This document shows, in pieces, positions 55,134 to 64,000 of a stretch of DNA of 64,000 nt. The notes beneath the pieces were generated by a model. That model ran no database searches and had not been told where the DNA came from. It worked only from the letters and a program-made list of their open reading frames with translations. Numbering within the stretch: the first letter of the stretch is position 1; every line of letters starts with the position of its first letter. The stretch is from Streptomyces albireticuli (GTDB lineage Bacteria; Actinomycetota; Actinomycetes; Streptomycetales; Streptomycetaceae): assembly GCF_021228125.1 (NCBI RefSeq), contig NZ_JAJQQS010000002.1, positions 248,001-312,000 of the forward strand. Direction: 5' to 3'. The position numbers and the translations under genes are program-made.

Positions 55134-56333
55134 CTAACGCGCCGCCCACGGTCGTGTCCGGTTCGGGTCCCACATCGGGCCCCACGGGCCCTCCACCAGC
55201 CCGTCGTTCTCCTCGGGCAGCGGCCCGCGCCGCCCGCGCCGGTGCTGCGGCCAGAACAGCACGTACGCCGTCGACACCGCCACGAAGCACAGCCGGATCA
55301 GGCCCTTGGCCGACTCGTCGGGGACGGCGAAGACGCTGCCGTAGAGCACGATCAGCGCGATCCAGCTCCACCACGGCACCAGGCGCCGCTGCCCGCACAC
55401 GTCCCACAGAAGGGTGCCGAGCAGCACGGAGGCGGTGTAGTAGGTGTAGACGCTGGGGTCGAGGAGGATGCGGGCGTTCGCGCCGAGCAGCACCACACCG
55501 GCCCAGCGGCCGCGCCACACGGCGATCGCGCCGAGCGCGAGACCGAGCGCGGCCTGCGCGGGGCGGGCCCAGTCGGGGGTGACGGGGGTGTTGCCGCCGA
55601 GCCAGCGCAGCGCGGAGGCCGGGTTGTTGGGGATGGTGAACTTCGCCGCGGCGAAGGAGTCCGGGGCCGCGATGAAGAACGGCAGCCAGGCGACGGCCAG
55701 CAGGGCCCCGCACCAGAGGACCGCCCGCATCCAGCGGTCCCGGGGGAGGGCGAGGATGAGCGGTACGAACGCGAGCGCGGTCGGCTTCGAGTCCATCGCC
55801 AGGGCCAGGCAGATGCCCACGGCGGCCGGGTTGCAGCGGGTCAGGAACCAGACGGCCATCGCGGTGAAGAACAGCGCGAGCACGTCGTCGAGGTGCCCGA
55901 AGCGCACCGAGACCTCGATCCACATGGGGATGAAGGCCAGCCCGGCGATGAGGACGCGCTGCCGCAGCCGCTGGTGGTTGGTGCCGGTGCCCAGGAAGTG
56001 GATGGCGGCGCTGCGGCCCGCGAGGACCACGATGACCAGGCCGAGGGCGGACATGAAAGCCGCCGCGAGGAACTGGCCCGTGTGCTCCGAGAAGGGGTTG
56101 AACAGGCCCGCCACCAGGAAGCTGATGGGCCCCATCTGGAGCTCGGGGTGGTGGGCGTAGAGATTGAGCCCGCCCGTGCCGTCACCGTTCGCGCCCTGGT
56201 AGATCAGCTCGCCGCCGGTCCGCAGATAGTGCCAGGAGAAGCCGCCGCTGGGCTCCACGACCGCGAACCACAGCACGGTCCACGCCGTGAGCAGCAGCAG
56301 GTGCATCCGTGTGCTGATTTCCGGTACCCGCAC
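55134..56333 (-). CDS. Polytopic membrane glycosyltransferase-like protein (GT87-like)
   Basis: 399-residue membrane protein with about ten helices and two short loops containing FSWHYLRTGGELIYQG and WIEVSVRFGHLDDVLA. The Asp-containing loop and overall layout fit integral-membrane mannosyl/arabinosyl-type transferases of the GT-C group (GT87). The GTG at 56333 has GGGAG 4-5 nt upstream; an ATG at 56372 would add 13 residues. The family call is moderate, since no catalytic motif of a specific GT-C enzyme is certain. It probably acts with the GT2 and epimerase genes upstream on the same strand. Confidence 0.65.
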   Translation of the reverse strand: MRVPEISTRMHLLLLTAWTVLWFAVVEPSGGFSWHYLRTGGELIYQGANGDGTGGLNLYAHHPELQMGPISFLVAGLFNPFSEHTGQFLAAAFMSALGLVIVVLAGRSAAIHFLGTGTNHQRLRQRVLIAGLAFIPMWIEVSVRFGHLDDVLALFFTAMAVWFLTRCNPAAVGICLALAMDSKPTALAFVPLILALPRDRWMRAVLWCGALLAVAWLPFFIAAPDSFAAAKFTIPNNPASALRWLGGNTPVTPDWARPAQAALGLALGAIAVWRGRWAGVVLLGANARILLDPSVYTYYTASVLLGTLLWDVCGQRRLVPWWSWIALIVLYGSVFAVPDESAKGLIRLCFVAVSTAYVLFWPQHRRGRRGPLPEENDGLVEGPWGPMWDPNRTRPWAAR

Positions 56334-56480
56334 AACACTCCCGTTCCGCCACCCGGAACCGCTCCGGGACATGTGTCACCGGGGGTCAGATGGCGTAACG
56401 GGAGTGGAGGTTGCCCTGTGGGGTGATTCTGTGACCTACTTCATGGTTTGCGCGAGAGGTGGTCACAGAAGGCCGGAGGG

Positions 56481-57845
56481 TCAGCTTTCGACGGCCACCG
56501 GGCCGGAGGTGACGACCTCGGCGTTGCGTCGGGTCTTGGCCCAGCCGTTGCGGCCCCGCAGCATCCGGACGAAGCCGCGCGCGGACGCCGGGAAGAGGTG
56601 GTACGCGTACACCCACAGGGCCAGGCCCCACAGCAGGGAGACGAGCAGCGAGCTGCCCGGCGCGCGGTCCCGGCGGTAGACCGGGCCCCACAGGACGAAC
56701 GGCAGGACGGAGACGACGGCCAGGACGACCACCAGCGGCCACAGGGCGAGCATGCCGCCGAACGCCTCGCCGAAGCCGTCCTCGGCCACGGTCATGCCGA
56801 GCACGGCGAACATCACGGCGCACAGCGCGAGCGTCACCAGGTGGGCGACGGGCTGGAGGAAGGTGTACAGCGTCTCCAGGACGCCCTTGCCGCCGTAGTG
56901 TCGGGACGAGACGATGCGCGGCGCGTAGCGGACGCACTGGAGGTTGCCCTGGGCCCAGCGGGTGCGCTGGGTGAGGAAGCGACGGCCGTGCGGCAGGCCC
57001 TCCTGCGAGACCCAGGTGTCGGCGATGTGGGATATCCGGTCACCGTTGAGGATCATGTGCAGGCCGAGCTCGTAGTCCTCCAGGAGCGCGCCGCGCTGCC
57101 AGGGGCGGCGCTCGGCGGCCGCGATGCGGTCCAGGGCGGCGAGCCGGGTGAACTGGCCGTTGCCGCCGAGGCCGACGGAGCCGGTGCGGCCGCGCAGCAG
57201 CTGCATGCCGGCGTTGGAGACGGAGAACTCCATGTCCTGCATCCGGACCAGGAGGCGGGCGAAGGCGTTGCGGATCCGGCCGCGGTCGGCCAGCGGGCGC
57301 GGGTCCTCGGCGTTGCGCATGTGCACGCTGACCTGGACGCCGCCGGTCTCCGGGTCGCCGAAGCCGGCGGGACCGCTGACGCGGGCCAGGGCCCGCGGGT
57401 CGAGCTGGCCGTCGGCGTCGATGACGCACACGACGACCTTCTCGCGGTCGGTGTCCTCCGCCAGGAACTGGTTCAGCTCGTCGTACGCGGCGTTGAGGGC
57501 CGCGCCCTTGCCCTGCCGGGCCTCGGGCCGGCGGCGGCTGACGAGGTGCACGCGCCGGTCGGTCTCGGCGCGCTCGGCCACGATCGCGCCGGTGCGGTCC
57601 TCGCTGTCGTCGTCGATCACCCAGACGTGGGCGCCGGGGTGGTCGGCGCGCAGCCGCTCGACGGTGGTGCCGACGACCGCCTCCTCGTCCCGGCAGGGCA
57701 CGAAGAAGTGCCACTCGTGGGAGGCCGGGTCGCCCTCCTCGACGGCGGGGCGGCGCAGATAGGCGTTCCGGGCCCCCGCCCAGTAGAGCAGGAAGCAGAT
57801 CAGGAGGAGGAAGGGGAAGGCGAGCAGGAAGGGGCTGGAGAACAT
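56481..57845 (-). CDS. Glycosyltransferase family 2 (processive type)
   Basis: 454-residue membrane glycosyltransferase. The catalytic domain has DDDSEDRTG, VIDADGQLD, EDYELGLHM and QRTRWAQG, that is the D, DxD, ED and Q(Q/R)xRW motifs of processive polysaccharide synthases. One helix leads (residues 5-22) and three or four follow the domain (about 330-425). It would polymerise a sugar from a UDP- or GDP-donor and move it across the membrane. ATG at 57845. The UDP-GlcNAc 2-epimerase gene is immediately upstream, so a ManNAc-containing polymer is likely. Confidence 0.88.
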   Translation of the reverse strand: MFSSPFLLAFPFLLLICFLLYWAGARNAYLRRPAVEEGDPASHEWHFFVPCRDEEAVVGTTVERLRADHPGAHVWVIDDDSEDRTGAIVAERAETDRRVHLVSRRRPEARQGKGAALNAAYDELNQFLAEDTDREKVVVCVIDADGQLDPRALARVSGPAGFGDPETGGVQVSVHMRNAEDPRPLADRGRIRNAFARLLVRMQDMEFSVSNAGMQLLRGRTGSVGLGGNGQFTRLAALDRIAAAERRPWQRGALLEDYELGLHMILNGDRISHIADTWVSQEGLPHGRRFLTQRTRWAQGNLQCVRYAPRIVSSRHYGGKGVLETLYTFLQPVAHLVTLALCAVMFAVLGMTVAEDGFGEAFGGMLALWPLVVVLAVVSVLPFVLWGPVYRRDRAPGSSLLVSLLWGLALWVYAYHLFPASARGFVRMLRGRNGWAKTRRNAEVVTSGPVAVES

Positions 57846-57963
57846 GCGGTGCTCCCGGGTGGGGTCGTGGTGGCGGCCGGCGGCCGGTGGCCGTCTGCGG
57901 CGGAGGGGGCCGGTCCCGCCCGTGCGGTACGGGCGCGGGTCGGGCGGGACGGGGAAGGGGCCC

Positions 57964-59112
57964 CTACGCGGCCGCCGCGAGCTCCGTCGGCGCCGCGATC
58001 GCGGCCAGCAGGTTCACGATCCGGTCCGACGCCAGCCCGTCGCCGAAGGGGCTCGGGAGGGACGCCAGGCGGGCCAGGCCCTCCGGGCCCTCCGCGAGGC
58101 GGCGGCGGGCGGCGTGCCCGATCTCCGCACCCGGCTCCACCAGGTCGGCGAAGTCCGCCATGGCCTCCGGCCGCTCCGTGGAGCGGCGCACGACCACCAG
58201 CGGGCGGCCCAGCACCGTGCACTCCTCCTGGATGCCGCCGGAGTCGGAGACCAGCAGCGCCGCGTGCCGGGCCAGGGCCAGGAACTCGCCGTAGCCGAGC
58301 GGGCGGGTCACGGTCAGGCCGGACAGCAGGTGCTCCAGGCCGGCGGCCTCGATCCGGGCCCGGGTGCGCGGGTGCAGCGGCAGGACGACCGGCCGGCCGT
58401 CGGCCACGAGCGCGGCGAGCTCGGTGAAGATCGCCCGCAGGGCGTCGGGGGAGTCGGTGTTCTCGGGGCGGTGGATCGTGGCCAGGACGTACGAGTCCGG
58501 GGTCAGCCCGTGCCGCGCCAGGAGCTCCGCGCGGGCGGCGGCGTCCGGCAGCTGGCCGTGCACGGCCTCCACCACGGTGTTGCCGGTGACGACGACGCGG
58601 GAGTCCGCCAGGCCCTCCGCGAGGAGGTTGGCGCGGTTGTCCTCGGTGGCGGCGCACAGCACGTCGGCGATCCGGTCGATGAGGACGCGGTTGTGCTCCT
58701 CCGGCATGTTGCGGTCGTGGCTGCGCAGCCCGGCCTCGACGTGCAGCAGCGGGATGCCCCGGGCGTTGGCGGCGAGCGCGCCGGCGAGGGCGGCGTTGGT
58801 GTCGCCCTGGACGACGACGGCCAGCGGCGGCTCGGCGGTGAACAGCTCGTCGAGCTGCGCGAGGGCGGCGGAGATCTGCACGGCGCGCGGCTGTCCGCCG
58901 ATGCCCGTCAGGAAGGTCGGCTCCGGCAGGCCCAGCTCGGCCAGGAAGCGGCCGGAGAGTTCCTCGTCGTAGTGCTGACCGGTGTGCACCAGGTGGGCGG
59001 CGGGGCCCAGGAGGCGGACGAGGTCGGTGAGCTTGACGAGCTCGGGGCGGGTACCGAGGACGACGGCGACGCTACGGGCGGGCAGGGCGCTGTTCGACGA
59101 GCTGTACGACAC
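57964..59112 (-). CDS. wecB: UDP-N-acetylglucosamine 2-epimerase (non-hydrolysing)
   Basis: 382-residue enzyme that interconverts UDP-GlcNAc and UDP-ManNAc. Motifs: LGTRPELVKL at the N-terminus, VQGDTNAALAGALAA, HVEAGLRSHDRNMPEE, HRPENTD and SDSGGIQEE. All active-site regions are intact. GTG at 59112 follows AGGAG. The GT2 gene follows 118 nt later on the same strand, and a ManNAc-based surface or secreted polysaccharide is the natural reading. A dehydrogenase for ManNAcA is not in the window. Confidence 0.93.
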   Translation of the reverse strand: MSYSSSNSALPARSVAVVLGTRPELVKLTDLVRLLGPAAHLVHTGQHYDEELSGRFLAELGLPEPTFLTGIGGQPRAVQISAALAQLDELFTAEPPLAVVVQGDTNAALAGALAANARGIPLLHVEAGLRSHDRNMPEEHNRVLIDRIADVLCAATEDNRANLLAEGLADSRVVVTGNTVVEAVHGQLPDAAARAELLARHGLTPDSYVLATIHRPENTDSPDALRAIFTELAALVADGRPVVLPLHPRTRARIEAAGLEHLLSGLTVTRPLGYGEFLALARHAALLVSDSGGIQEECTVLGRPLVVVRRSTERPEAMADFADLVEPGAEIGHAARRRLAEGPEGLARLASLPSPFGDGLASDRIVNLLAAIAAPTELAAAA

Positions 59113-59563
59113 GGGGTGACTCCTGGGGCTGGCCGGGGGTGACAGCTCCAGAGCCTGTGGGGCGTCGGTTGCGGGGTGGGATGGGGTTGGGTTGCCGGAC
59201 GGTTGCGATCTTGTGGGGCGGGGTTGTCGAGGGCTTTCGGCCTGGTGGGGGGTGGGACCTTGGTCCTGGGTGGGGGTGTGGTGCGGGGGTGGGGGCCGCC
59301 GCGCGGGCCTTGTTCCCCACCCCGCCCCTTCCCGGAACCGGGGAGGTCCCCGGCCCCCCGTTCCGCGCTGACGCGCGGGGTCCTCAAGCGCCGGACGGGC
59401 TGAAAATCAGCCCGTCCGGCGTTTGAGGACCGGGGTCCGGGGCGGAGCCCCGGTTCCGGGAAGGGGCGGGGCTGGGGAAAGGCCGCCCGCAGGGCCGGTC
59501 GCGGCGAGAGCGGGCCGGCCGCGGGCCCTCACGTTCGCAGATCCGCGTCGGTCCGGGCCGAGG
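59113..59563. other. 451-bp spacer between wecB and the response regulator
   Basis: No gene. It holds the wecB promoter near 59120-59300 (G/T-rich on the plus strand) and the long palindromic element described next. Confidence 0.5.
59314..59479. repeat. Composite large palindrome, Streptomyces-type dispersed element
   Basis: Outer arms 59314-59343 and 59448-59478 are inverted copies of 30 bases with one inserted C. Inner arms 59380-59403 and 59407-59430 form a 24-bp stem with one wobble around an AAA loop (ggacgggctga on one side). Both motifs are frequent in Streptomyces intergenic DNA, from memory. It lies just past the stop of the response regulator, so it may end that transcript. Confidence 0.7.
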
Positions 59564-60268
59564 TCAGCCCGGACCGGCCCCCTCCCCGTTCGTCCGGTAC
59601 CGGTACCCCAGCCCCCGTACCGCCTCCAGCGGGTCCGCCGCCTCGTCGCCCGCCGCCTGGCGCAGCTTCCGGCGCAGCCGTAGCACCGCGAACTTCACCC
59701 GCTCCCGGCCCGTCCCCTCGGGGTCGTCCCAGACGCGGTCGAGCAGCTGGTCGGTGGTGATCACGCGGCCCCGGTTGCGTACGAGCACCTGGAGCAGCCG
59801 GTACTCGATGTCGCTGAGCCGTGCCTCCTGGCCCTGCCAGACCGCCGAGCGGCGCTCGGGCACCAGCCGCAGTCCGTCGTCGAAGGAGTCGCCGGCCCAG
59901 CGGGTGGGGTCGGTGCGGCGCAGCAGCGCCTCGACGCGGGCGAGCAGCTCGTCGTTGCCGAAGGGCTTGGGGAGGTAGTCGTCGGCGCCCGCGCGCAGGC
60001 CGCGCACCCGGTCGGTCTCGGCGCCCCGGGCGGTGAGCAGCAGGACGGGCAGGTCGCTGAGGTCGCGGGTGCGTTCCAGCACCTCCCAGCCGTTGAGCTC
60101 GGGCAGTCCGATGTCCAGGAGCATGAGCGCGGGCCGCTCGGCGAAGAGCAGCCGCAGCCCGTCGCGGCCGTTGTCGGCGTGCAGGACCTCGTAGCCCGCG
60201 CGGGTGAGGAGCGTGCGGAGGGCGAGGGCCAGGTCGGCGTCGTCCTCGACGACCAGGACGCGGCTCAT
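59564..60268 (-). CDS. Response regulator, OmpR/PhoB type
   Basis: 234-residue two-component regulator. The receiver has VVEDDADL acidic residues, the phosphoacceptor Asp near 52 in LLLDIGLP, LLLTARG and the Lys in PKPFGND. The C-terminal winged helix has YRLLQVLVRNRGRVITTDQLLDRVW and GLGYRY. ATG at 60268 overlaps the kinase stop by 4 nt, so the pair is co-translated. Targets unknown; the neighbouring polysaccharide and PBP genes are candidates. Confidence 0.94.
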   Translation of the reverse strand: MSRVLVVEDDADLALALRTLLTRAGYEVLHADNGRDGLRLLFAERPALMLLDIGLPELNGWEVLERTRDLSDLPVLLLTARGAETDRVRGLRAGADDYLPKPFGNDELLARVEALLRRTDPTRWAGDSFDDGLRLVPERRSAVWQGQEARLSDIEYRLLQVLVRNRGRVITTDQLLDRVWDDPEGTGRERVKFAVLRLRRKLRQAAGDEAADPLEAVRGLGYRYRTNGEGAGPG

Positions 60269-61467
60269 ACGGGCGCTCCTTCCGCCCCGCCCGCCGCGGC
60301 GGCGCCCTCGTCAGCGCCCTCGGACGCGGCGGCACCCTCCGCGTCCGCCCCCTCCGGCGGCCCCTCCACCGGCAGCCGGATCAGGAACACCGCCCCCTCG
60401 CCCTCCGCGCCCCCGGCGGCCAGGGTGCCGCCGTGCAGCTGGACTACGGTGCGGCTGATGGCCAGCCCGAGGCCGGTGCCGGGGTAGCCGCCGCCCTCCG
60501 CGTTGGGTGCCCGGACGAAGCCGGTGAAGATCTCCTCCCGGTACTTCTCGGGGATCCCGATCCCCGTGTCGGCGACCTCGATCTCCCAGAACGCGTCCCT
60601 GGGCGCCGCCGTCACCGTGATCCGGCCCTCCGGAGGGGTGAATTTCGCGGCGTTCTCCAGAAGGTTGGCCAGGACGTGCTGGAGCCGGTGCCGGTCGCCC
60701 CGGAGCGCCGGGCCCGGCGCGCACTCCAGGACCGTGAACACGCCCGGCCCCTTTGCCGTGGCCAGCCGGTCCAGGACGGCTTCCTGGAGCATCCCGGGCA
60801 CGTCCACCGGGCCGAACTCCAGCTCCAGGGCCGCCGCCCGCATCCGGGTGGTCAGCAGCAGGTCGGCGATCACCCGCTGCATGCGGTCCGCGTTGCGGTG
60901 CACGGCGTCGAGGAAGGAGCGCTGGTCGGCGGTGAGCGTGCCGAAGGCGGGGTCGGCGAGCAGCTCGCAGAAGCTGAGGATCGACGTGAGCGGGGTGCGC
61001 AGCTCGTGCGAGGCCGCCGCGGTGAAGGCGTTGCGCTGCCGGGCGAGCTCGGTCAGGGCGCGGTTGTCGCGCTCCAGGTCGTGCTCGCGCCGCTTGCGCT
61101 CGGTGATGTCCTGGAAGACCCACAGGGAGCACAGGGAGACGCTGCCGTGGCGCAGCGGCTCCACCTCGCGGCGGATGATCCGCCCGTCGACGAGGGGGAT
61201 CTCGGCCGTCCGGTGGACGTGGCCGCGGGTCTGGAGCCGGTCCGGAGCGCCGGGGCCGGTGTGGCCGGGGGCGAAGAACGCCTGTACGAGGGGGACGACC
61301 GCGCGCATGGGGGACCCGGGGGAGAGGTCCACCCGGCCCGCCAGATCGAACATGCGGACGAACTTGGTGTTGACCGCCAGCACCTCGTCGGCCGGTCCCT
61401 GCAGCACGGCGCCCGCGGGCAGCGCCTCCAGCAGCGCCTGGAGCCGGTCCCGGTCCTCGGACGGCAT
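60265..61467 (-). CDS. Sensor histidine kinase, cytoplasmic with PAS domain
   Basis: 400-residue kinase without membrane helices. A PAS domain (residues about 8-120) is followed by a short coiled coil, HisKA with the phosphoacceptor His in ASHELRTPLTSIL, and the HATPase domain with N box LENAAKF, DTGIGIP and GTGLGLAIS. The C-terminal tail is Ala/Glu/Gly-rich. It senses an internal signal, probably through PAS. It precedes its response regulator with an ATGA overlap. The PBP gene is divergent, 108 nt away. Confidence 0.93.
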   Translation of the reverse strand: MPSEDRDRLQALLEALPAGAVLQGPADEVLAVNTKFVRMFDLAGRVDLSPGSPMRAVVPLVQAFFAPGHTGPGAPDRLQTRGHVHRTAEIPLVDGRIIRREVEPLRHGSVSLCSLWVFQDITERKRREHDLERDNRALTELARQRNAFTAAASHELRTPLTSILSFCELLADPAFGTLTADQRSFLDAVHRNADRMQRVIADLLLTTRMRAAALELEFGPVDVPGMLQEAVLDRLATAKGPGVFTVLECAPGPALRGDRHRLQHVLANLLENAAKFTPPEGRITVTAAPRDAFWEIEVADTGIGIPEKYREEIFTGFVRAPNAEGGGYPGTGLGLAISRTVVQLHGGTLAAGGAEGEGAVFLIRLPVEGPPEGADAEGAAASEGADEGAAAAGGAEGAPV

Positions 61468-61575
61468 TTTCTCACCCAGCTCTCATCGAGGCGGGGAACC
61501 TCGACGCCCCTTACGGGAGTTTTCGGGACATCTGTACGACCGAACCATAAGCCAAGGACAGGGACCGCGCCCCCG

Positions 61576-63033
61576 ATGAACCGACCGCTCCGGCACGTGG
61601 CCGTCTTCGCCCTGCTGCTCGTCCTCGCCGTGCTCGTCCGGGCCACCTGGGTCCAGGCCGCCGAGGCCGGGGCGCTCGACGACAACCCGCACAACCGCCG
61701 CCAGACCATCGCCGCCCACTCCCGGCCGCTCGGGAACATCCTCGTCAGCGGCAAGCCCGTCACCGGCTCCACCGAGACCGACGGCGAGCTCAAGTACAAG
61801 CGCACCTACACCGACGGCGAGATGTACGCGCCGGTCACCGGCTACCTCTCCCAGGCGTACGGCGCCACCCAGCTCGAGAGCCTCTACGAATCCGTCCTCA
61901 CCGGCCGCGACAGCCGGCTGCGCAGCCCCGCGGACGCCCTCACCGGCAAGGAACCCACCCCCGGCGACGTCCTGACCACCCTCGACCCGGCGGTGCAGAA
62001 GGCGGCCTACGAGGCGCTCGGCGGCAAGACCGGCGCCGCCGTCGCCCTCGACCCCGCCACCGGCGCGATCCTCGGGATGGCCAGCACACCCTCGTACGAC
62101 CCCGGGCGCTTCGCCGGGAACGGGTCGGCCGACCGCAAGGCGTGGGAGGCGCTCCAGAACGACAAGAACCAGCCGATGCTCAACCGCGCGCTGCGCCAGA
62201 CCTACCCGCCGGGCTCCACCTTCAAGCTCGTCGTCGCCGCGGCCGCCCTGGAGAACGGCCTCTACACCTCCGTCGACCAGCCGACCGACAGCCCCGACCC
62301 CTACCTCCTGCCCGGCACCACCACCTACCTGCGCAACGAGAACACCGCCGCGCCCTGCGCGAACGCCTCGATCCGCACCGCGCTCCAGTACTCCTGCAAC
62401 AACGTCTTCGGCCACCTCGCCGAGCGGCTCGGCCAGCAGAAGGTCGCCGAACAGGCGAAGAAGCTCGGCTTCGGCGACGGCAAGCTCGACACGCCCGTAC
62501 GCGCCGCCGAGAGCCTCTACCCGACCGGCATGGACAAGGCGCAGACCGCGCTCTCCGGCATCGGCCAGTTCGACGTCCGGGCCACCCCGCTCCAGATGGC
62601 CATGGTCTCCTCGGCCATCGCCAATGACGGACTGCTGATGACGCCCCGCCTCGTCGACCGCGTCACCGACGGCACCTCCGGCGTCCTGGAGAAGAGCGAT
62701 CCGAAGGAGTACGGCCGGGCGATGTCGGCCGACACGGCCCAGCAGCTCCGGTCCGCCATGCGGACGGTCGTGGAGAAGGGCACCGGCACCAACGCCCGGA
62801 TCGACGGGCTCACCGTCGGCGGCAAGACCGGCACCGCTCAGCACGGGGTCGACAACAGCGGTACGCCTTATGCCTGGTTCGTGTCGTACGCCCAGAACGC
62901 CCAGGGCAAGCAGATCGCCGTAGCCGTCGTGATCGCCGACAGCGACGCCGCCCGCTCGGAGGTCAGCGGCAACGGCCTCGCCGCACCCGTGGCCGAAGCG
63001 ATCATGCGCGCCGGGCTGGCCCCGGCCGCCTGA
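61576..63033 (+). CDS. Penicillin-binding protein, transpeptidase (class B, PbpA-like)
   Basis: 485-residue membrane-anchored D,D-transpeptidase that crosslinks peptidoglycan. One helix at residues 8-25 anchors it; the transpeptidase domain has SxxK as Ser214-x-x-Lys217 in PPGSTFK, SxN in YSCNN and KTG in VGGKTGTAQ. The dimerisation domain contains TGYLSQAYGA, typical for PbpA-type proteins paired with RodA/FtsW. No shape-elongation partner is adjacent. It is divergent from the two-component genes, which may respond to the same envelope stress. ATG at 61576. Confidence 0.92.
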   Translation: MNRPLRHVAVFALLLVLAVLVRATWVQAAEAGALDDNPHNRRQTIAAHSRPLGNILVSGKPVTGSTETDGELKYKRTYTDGEMYAPVTGYLSQAYGATQLESLYESVLTGRDSRLRSPADALTGKEPTPGDVLTTLDPAVQKAAYEALGGKTGAAVALDPATGAILGMASTPSYDPGRFAGNGSADRKAWEALQNDKNQPMLNRALRQTYPPGSTFKLVVAAAALENGLYTSVDQPTDSPDPYLLPGTTTYLRNENTAAPCANASIRTALQYSCNNVFGHLAERLGQQKVAEQAKKLGFGDGKLDTPVRAAESLYPTGMDKAQTALSGIGQFDVRATPLQMAMVSSAIANDGLLMTPRLVDRVTDGTSGVLEKSDPKEYGRAMSADTAQQLRSAMRTVVEKGTGTNARIDGLTVGGKTGTAQHGVDNSGTPYAWFVSYAQNAQGKQIAVAVVIADSDAARSEVSGNGLAAPVAEAIMRAGLAPAA

Positions 63034-63071
63034 TGCCCGCGGTGTCGGTGCCGCTCCGTAGACTGGTCGGC

Positions 63072-64000
63072 GTGAGCGAGCGCCCCCTGAACGACGACAA
63101 CGGCGACACCGGCACCGGCGAGGACGACCGGTTCGCCGAGATTGTCGACGCCGAGACCGACCTCCCCCGAACCGAGGGGACCCCCACCCCCGACCTCGCC
63201 GTGATCGAGGCCGGCAGCCGCACCCTGCGCGCCCAGTCCGCGCCCCCGCGGAGCGACGTCCCCGCCCGCCCCGCCGACCCCGAGGTCGACCGGGCGCTGC
63301 GCGAGGTCGAGACCGAGCTCGCCGGCCGCTGGGGCGAGACCAAGCTCGACCCGTCGCTGCGGCGCGTCGAGGCGCTGATGGACATCCTGGGGCAGCCGCA
63401 GCGCGCCTACCCCGCGATCCACATCACCGGCACCAACGGCAAGACCAGCACCGCCCGCATGATCGAGGCCCTGCTGAGCGCCTTCGACCTGCGCACCGGC
63501 CGCTACACCAGCCCGCACGTCCAGTCCGTCACCGAGCGCATCAGCCTCGACGGCGCGCCCATCGCGGCCGAGCGGTTCATCGAGACCTACCGCGACATCC
63601 AGCCGTACGTCGAGATGGTCGACGACCGCGAGGAGCACCGCCTCTCCTTCTTCGAGGTGCTCACCGCCATGGCCTACGCGGCCTTCGCGGACGCCCCCGT
63701 CGACGTGGCCGTCGTCGAGGTCGGCATGGGCGGCACCTGGGACGCCACCAACGTCCTCGACGGCAACGTCGCCGTGGTCACCCCCATCTCGCTCGACCAC
63801 ACCGACCGGCTCGGCACCACCCCCGGCGAGATCGCCGAGGAGAAGGCCGGCATCGTCAAGCCCGACGCCACCGTCGTCCTCGCCCAGCAGCCCGTGGACG
63901 CCGCTCAGGTGCTCCTCAAGCGCGCCGTCGAGAAGGACGCGACCGTGGCCCGCGAGGGCATGGAGTTCGGCGTCGTCTCCCGCGAGGTCGCCGTCGGCGG
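63072..64000 (+). CDS. folC: Folylpolyglutamate synthase / dihydrofolate synthase (3' end outside window)
   Basis: At least 309 residues of the ligase that adds glutamate to folates, and probably also makes dihydrofolate. After an acidic N-terminal tail of about 65 residues come LMDILGQPQRAYPAIHITGTNGKTSTARM with the P-loop, YTSPHVQSVTERI and EVGMGGTWDATNV. The GTG at 63072 lies 38 nt after the PBP stop. In several streptomycetes folC follows valS directly; here a block of six genes lies between them. The C-terminal domain is beyond base 64000. Confidence 0.93.
   Translation, partial: MSERPLNDDNGDTGTGEDDRFAEIVDAETDLPRTEGTPTPDLAVIEAGSRTLRAQSAPPRSDVPARPADPEVDRALREVETELAGRWGETKLDPSLRRVEALMDILGQPQRAYPAIHITGTNGKTSTARMIEALLSAFDLRTGRYTSPHVQSVTERISLDGAPIAAERFIETYRDIQPYVEMVDDREEHRLSFFEVLTAMAYAAFADAPVDVAVVEVGMGGTWDATNVLDGNVAVVTPISLDHTDRLGTTPGEIAEEKAGIVKPDATVVLAQQPVDAAQVLLKRAVEKDATVAREGMEFGVVSREVAVG

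Noticed and set aside
52138..55923. A 1261-codon minus-strand frame opposite valS
   Set aside because: Antisense to valS with Asp/Val/Leu-rich low-complexity translation and no domain.

Overview
The window is chromosomal DNA of a Streptomyces or very close relative. Base composition is very GC-rich, codons end almost always in G or C, and GTG starts are common. The gene set is typical of the genus core: clpP1-clpP2-clpX behind a ClgR-type site, trigger factor, valS, folC, an iron superoxide dismutase, an acyl-ACP desaturase, two PepN paralogues, a TerD-type protein, an orphan XRE/DUF5753 regulator and a SpoIIE-type phosphatase. From memory the order resembles the stretch around tig-clp-valS-folC in S. 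coelicolor. No insertion sequence, prophage, CRISPR array or rRNA was found. There are two tRNA genes (Gly-TCC, Pro-TGG).

Layout. 1-10 kb: a partial MscS channel, HNH endonuclease, a secreted GH84-like glycosidase, 4-alpha-glucanotransferase behind a possible 67-residue leader gene, a small membrane protein, an XRE regulator and the desaturase behind tandem operators. 10-26 kb: pepN paralogue 1, a TerD-type protein, aspartate-semialdehyde dehydrogenase, a small toxin-antitoxin-like pair, a large subtilase, a Tat-exported phosphoesterase with a PHO-box-like site, a DUF559-like protein, pepN paralogue 2 and a thioredoxin-fold protein. 26-36 kb: sodF with a Nur-like site and a probable 3'UTR small RNA, three amino-acid permeases, bioY, a sortase-anchored protein and a membrane Ser/Thr kinase.

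36-47 kb: rpiB, a Nei-type glycosylase, an Eis-like acetyltransferase, a PP2C/SpoIIE phosphatase, an HD protein, an acyltransferase, a 64-residue membrane protein, the two tRNAs, tig and the clp genes. 47-52 kb: a flavoprotein, then five tandem paralogous membrane proteins with Pro/Gly/Gln/Tyr-rich cytoplasmic tails. 52-64 kb: valS, a block of surface-polysaccharide genes (polytopic GT, GT2, UDP-GlcNAc 2-epimerase), a two-component system, a penicillin-binding protein and the start of folC.

The least explained parts are the five-paralogue operon (47.8-52.1 kb) and the polysaccharide/two-component/PBP block between valS and folC. The best-supported regulatory signals are the ClgR, Nur and desaturase operators, the sodF 3'UTR antisense match, and an 11-bp element shared by the divergent bioY and permease promoters. 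All functional statements are read from sequence and family knowledge; no searches were run.
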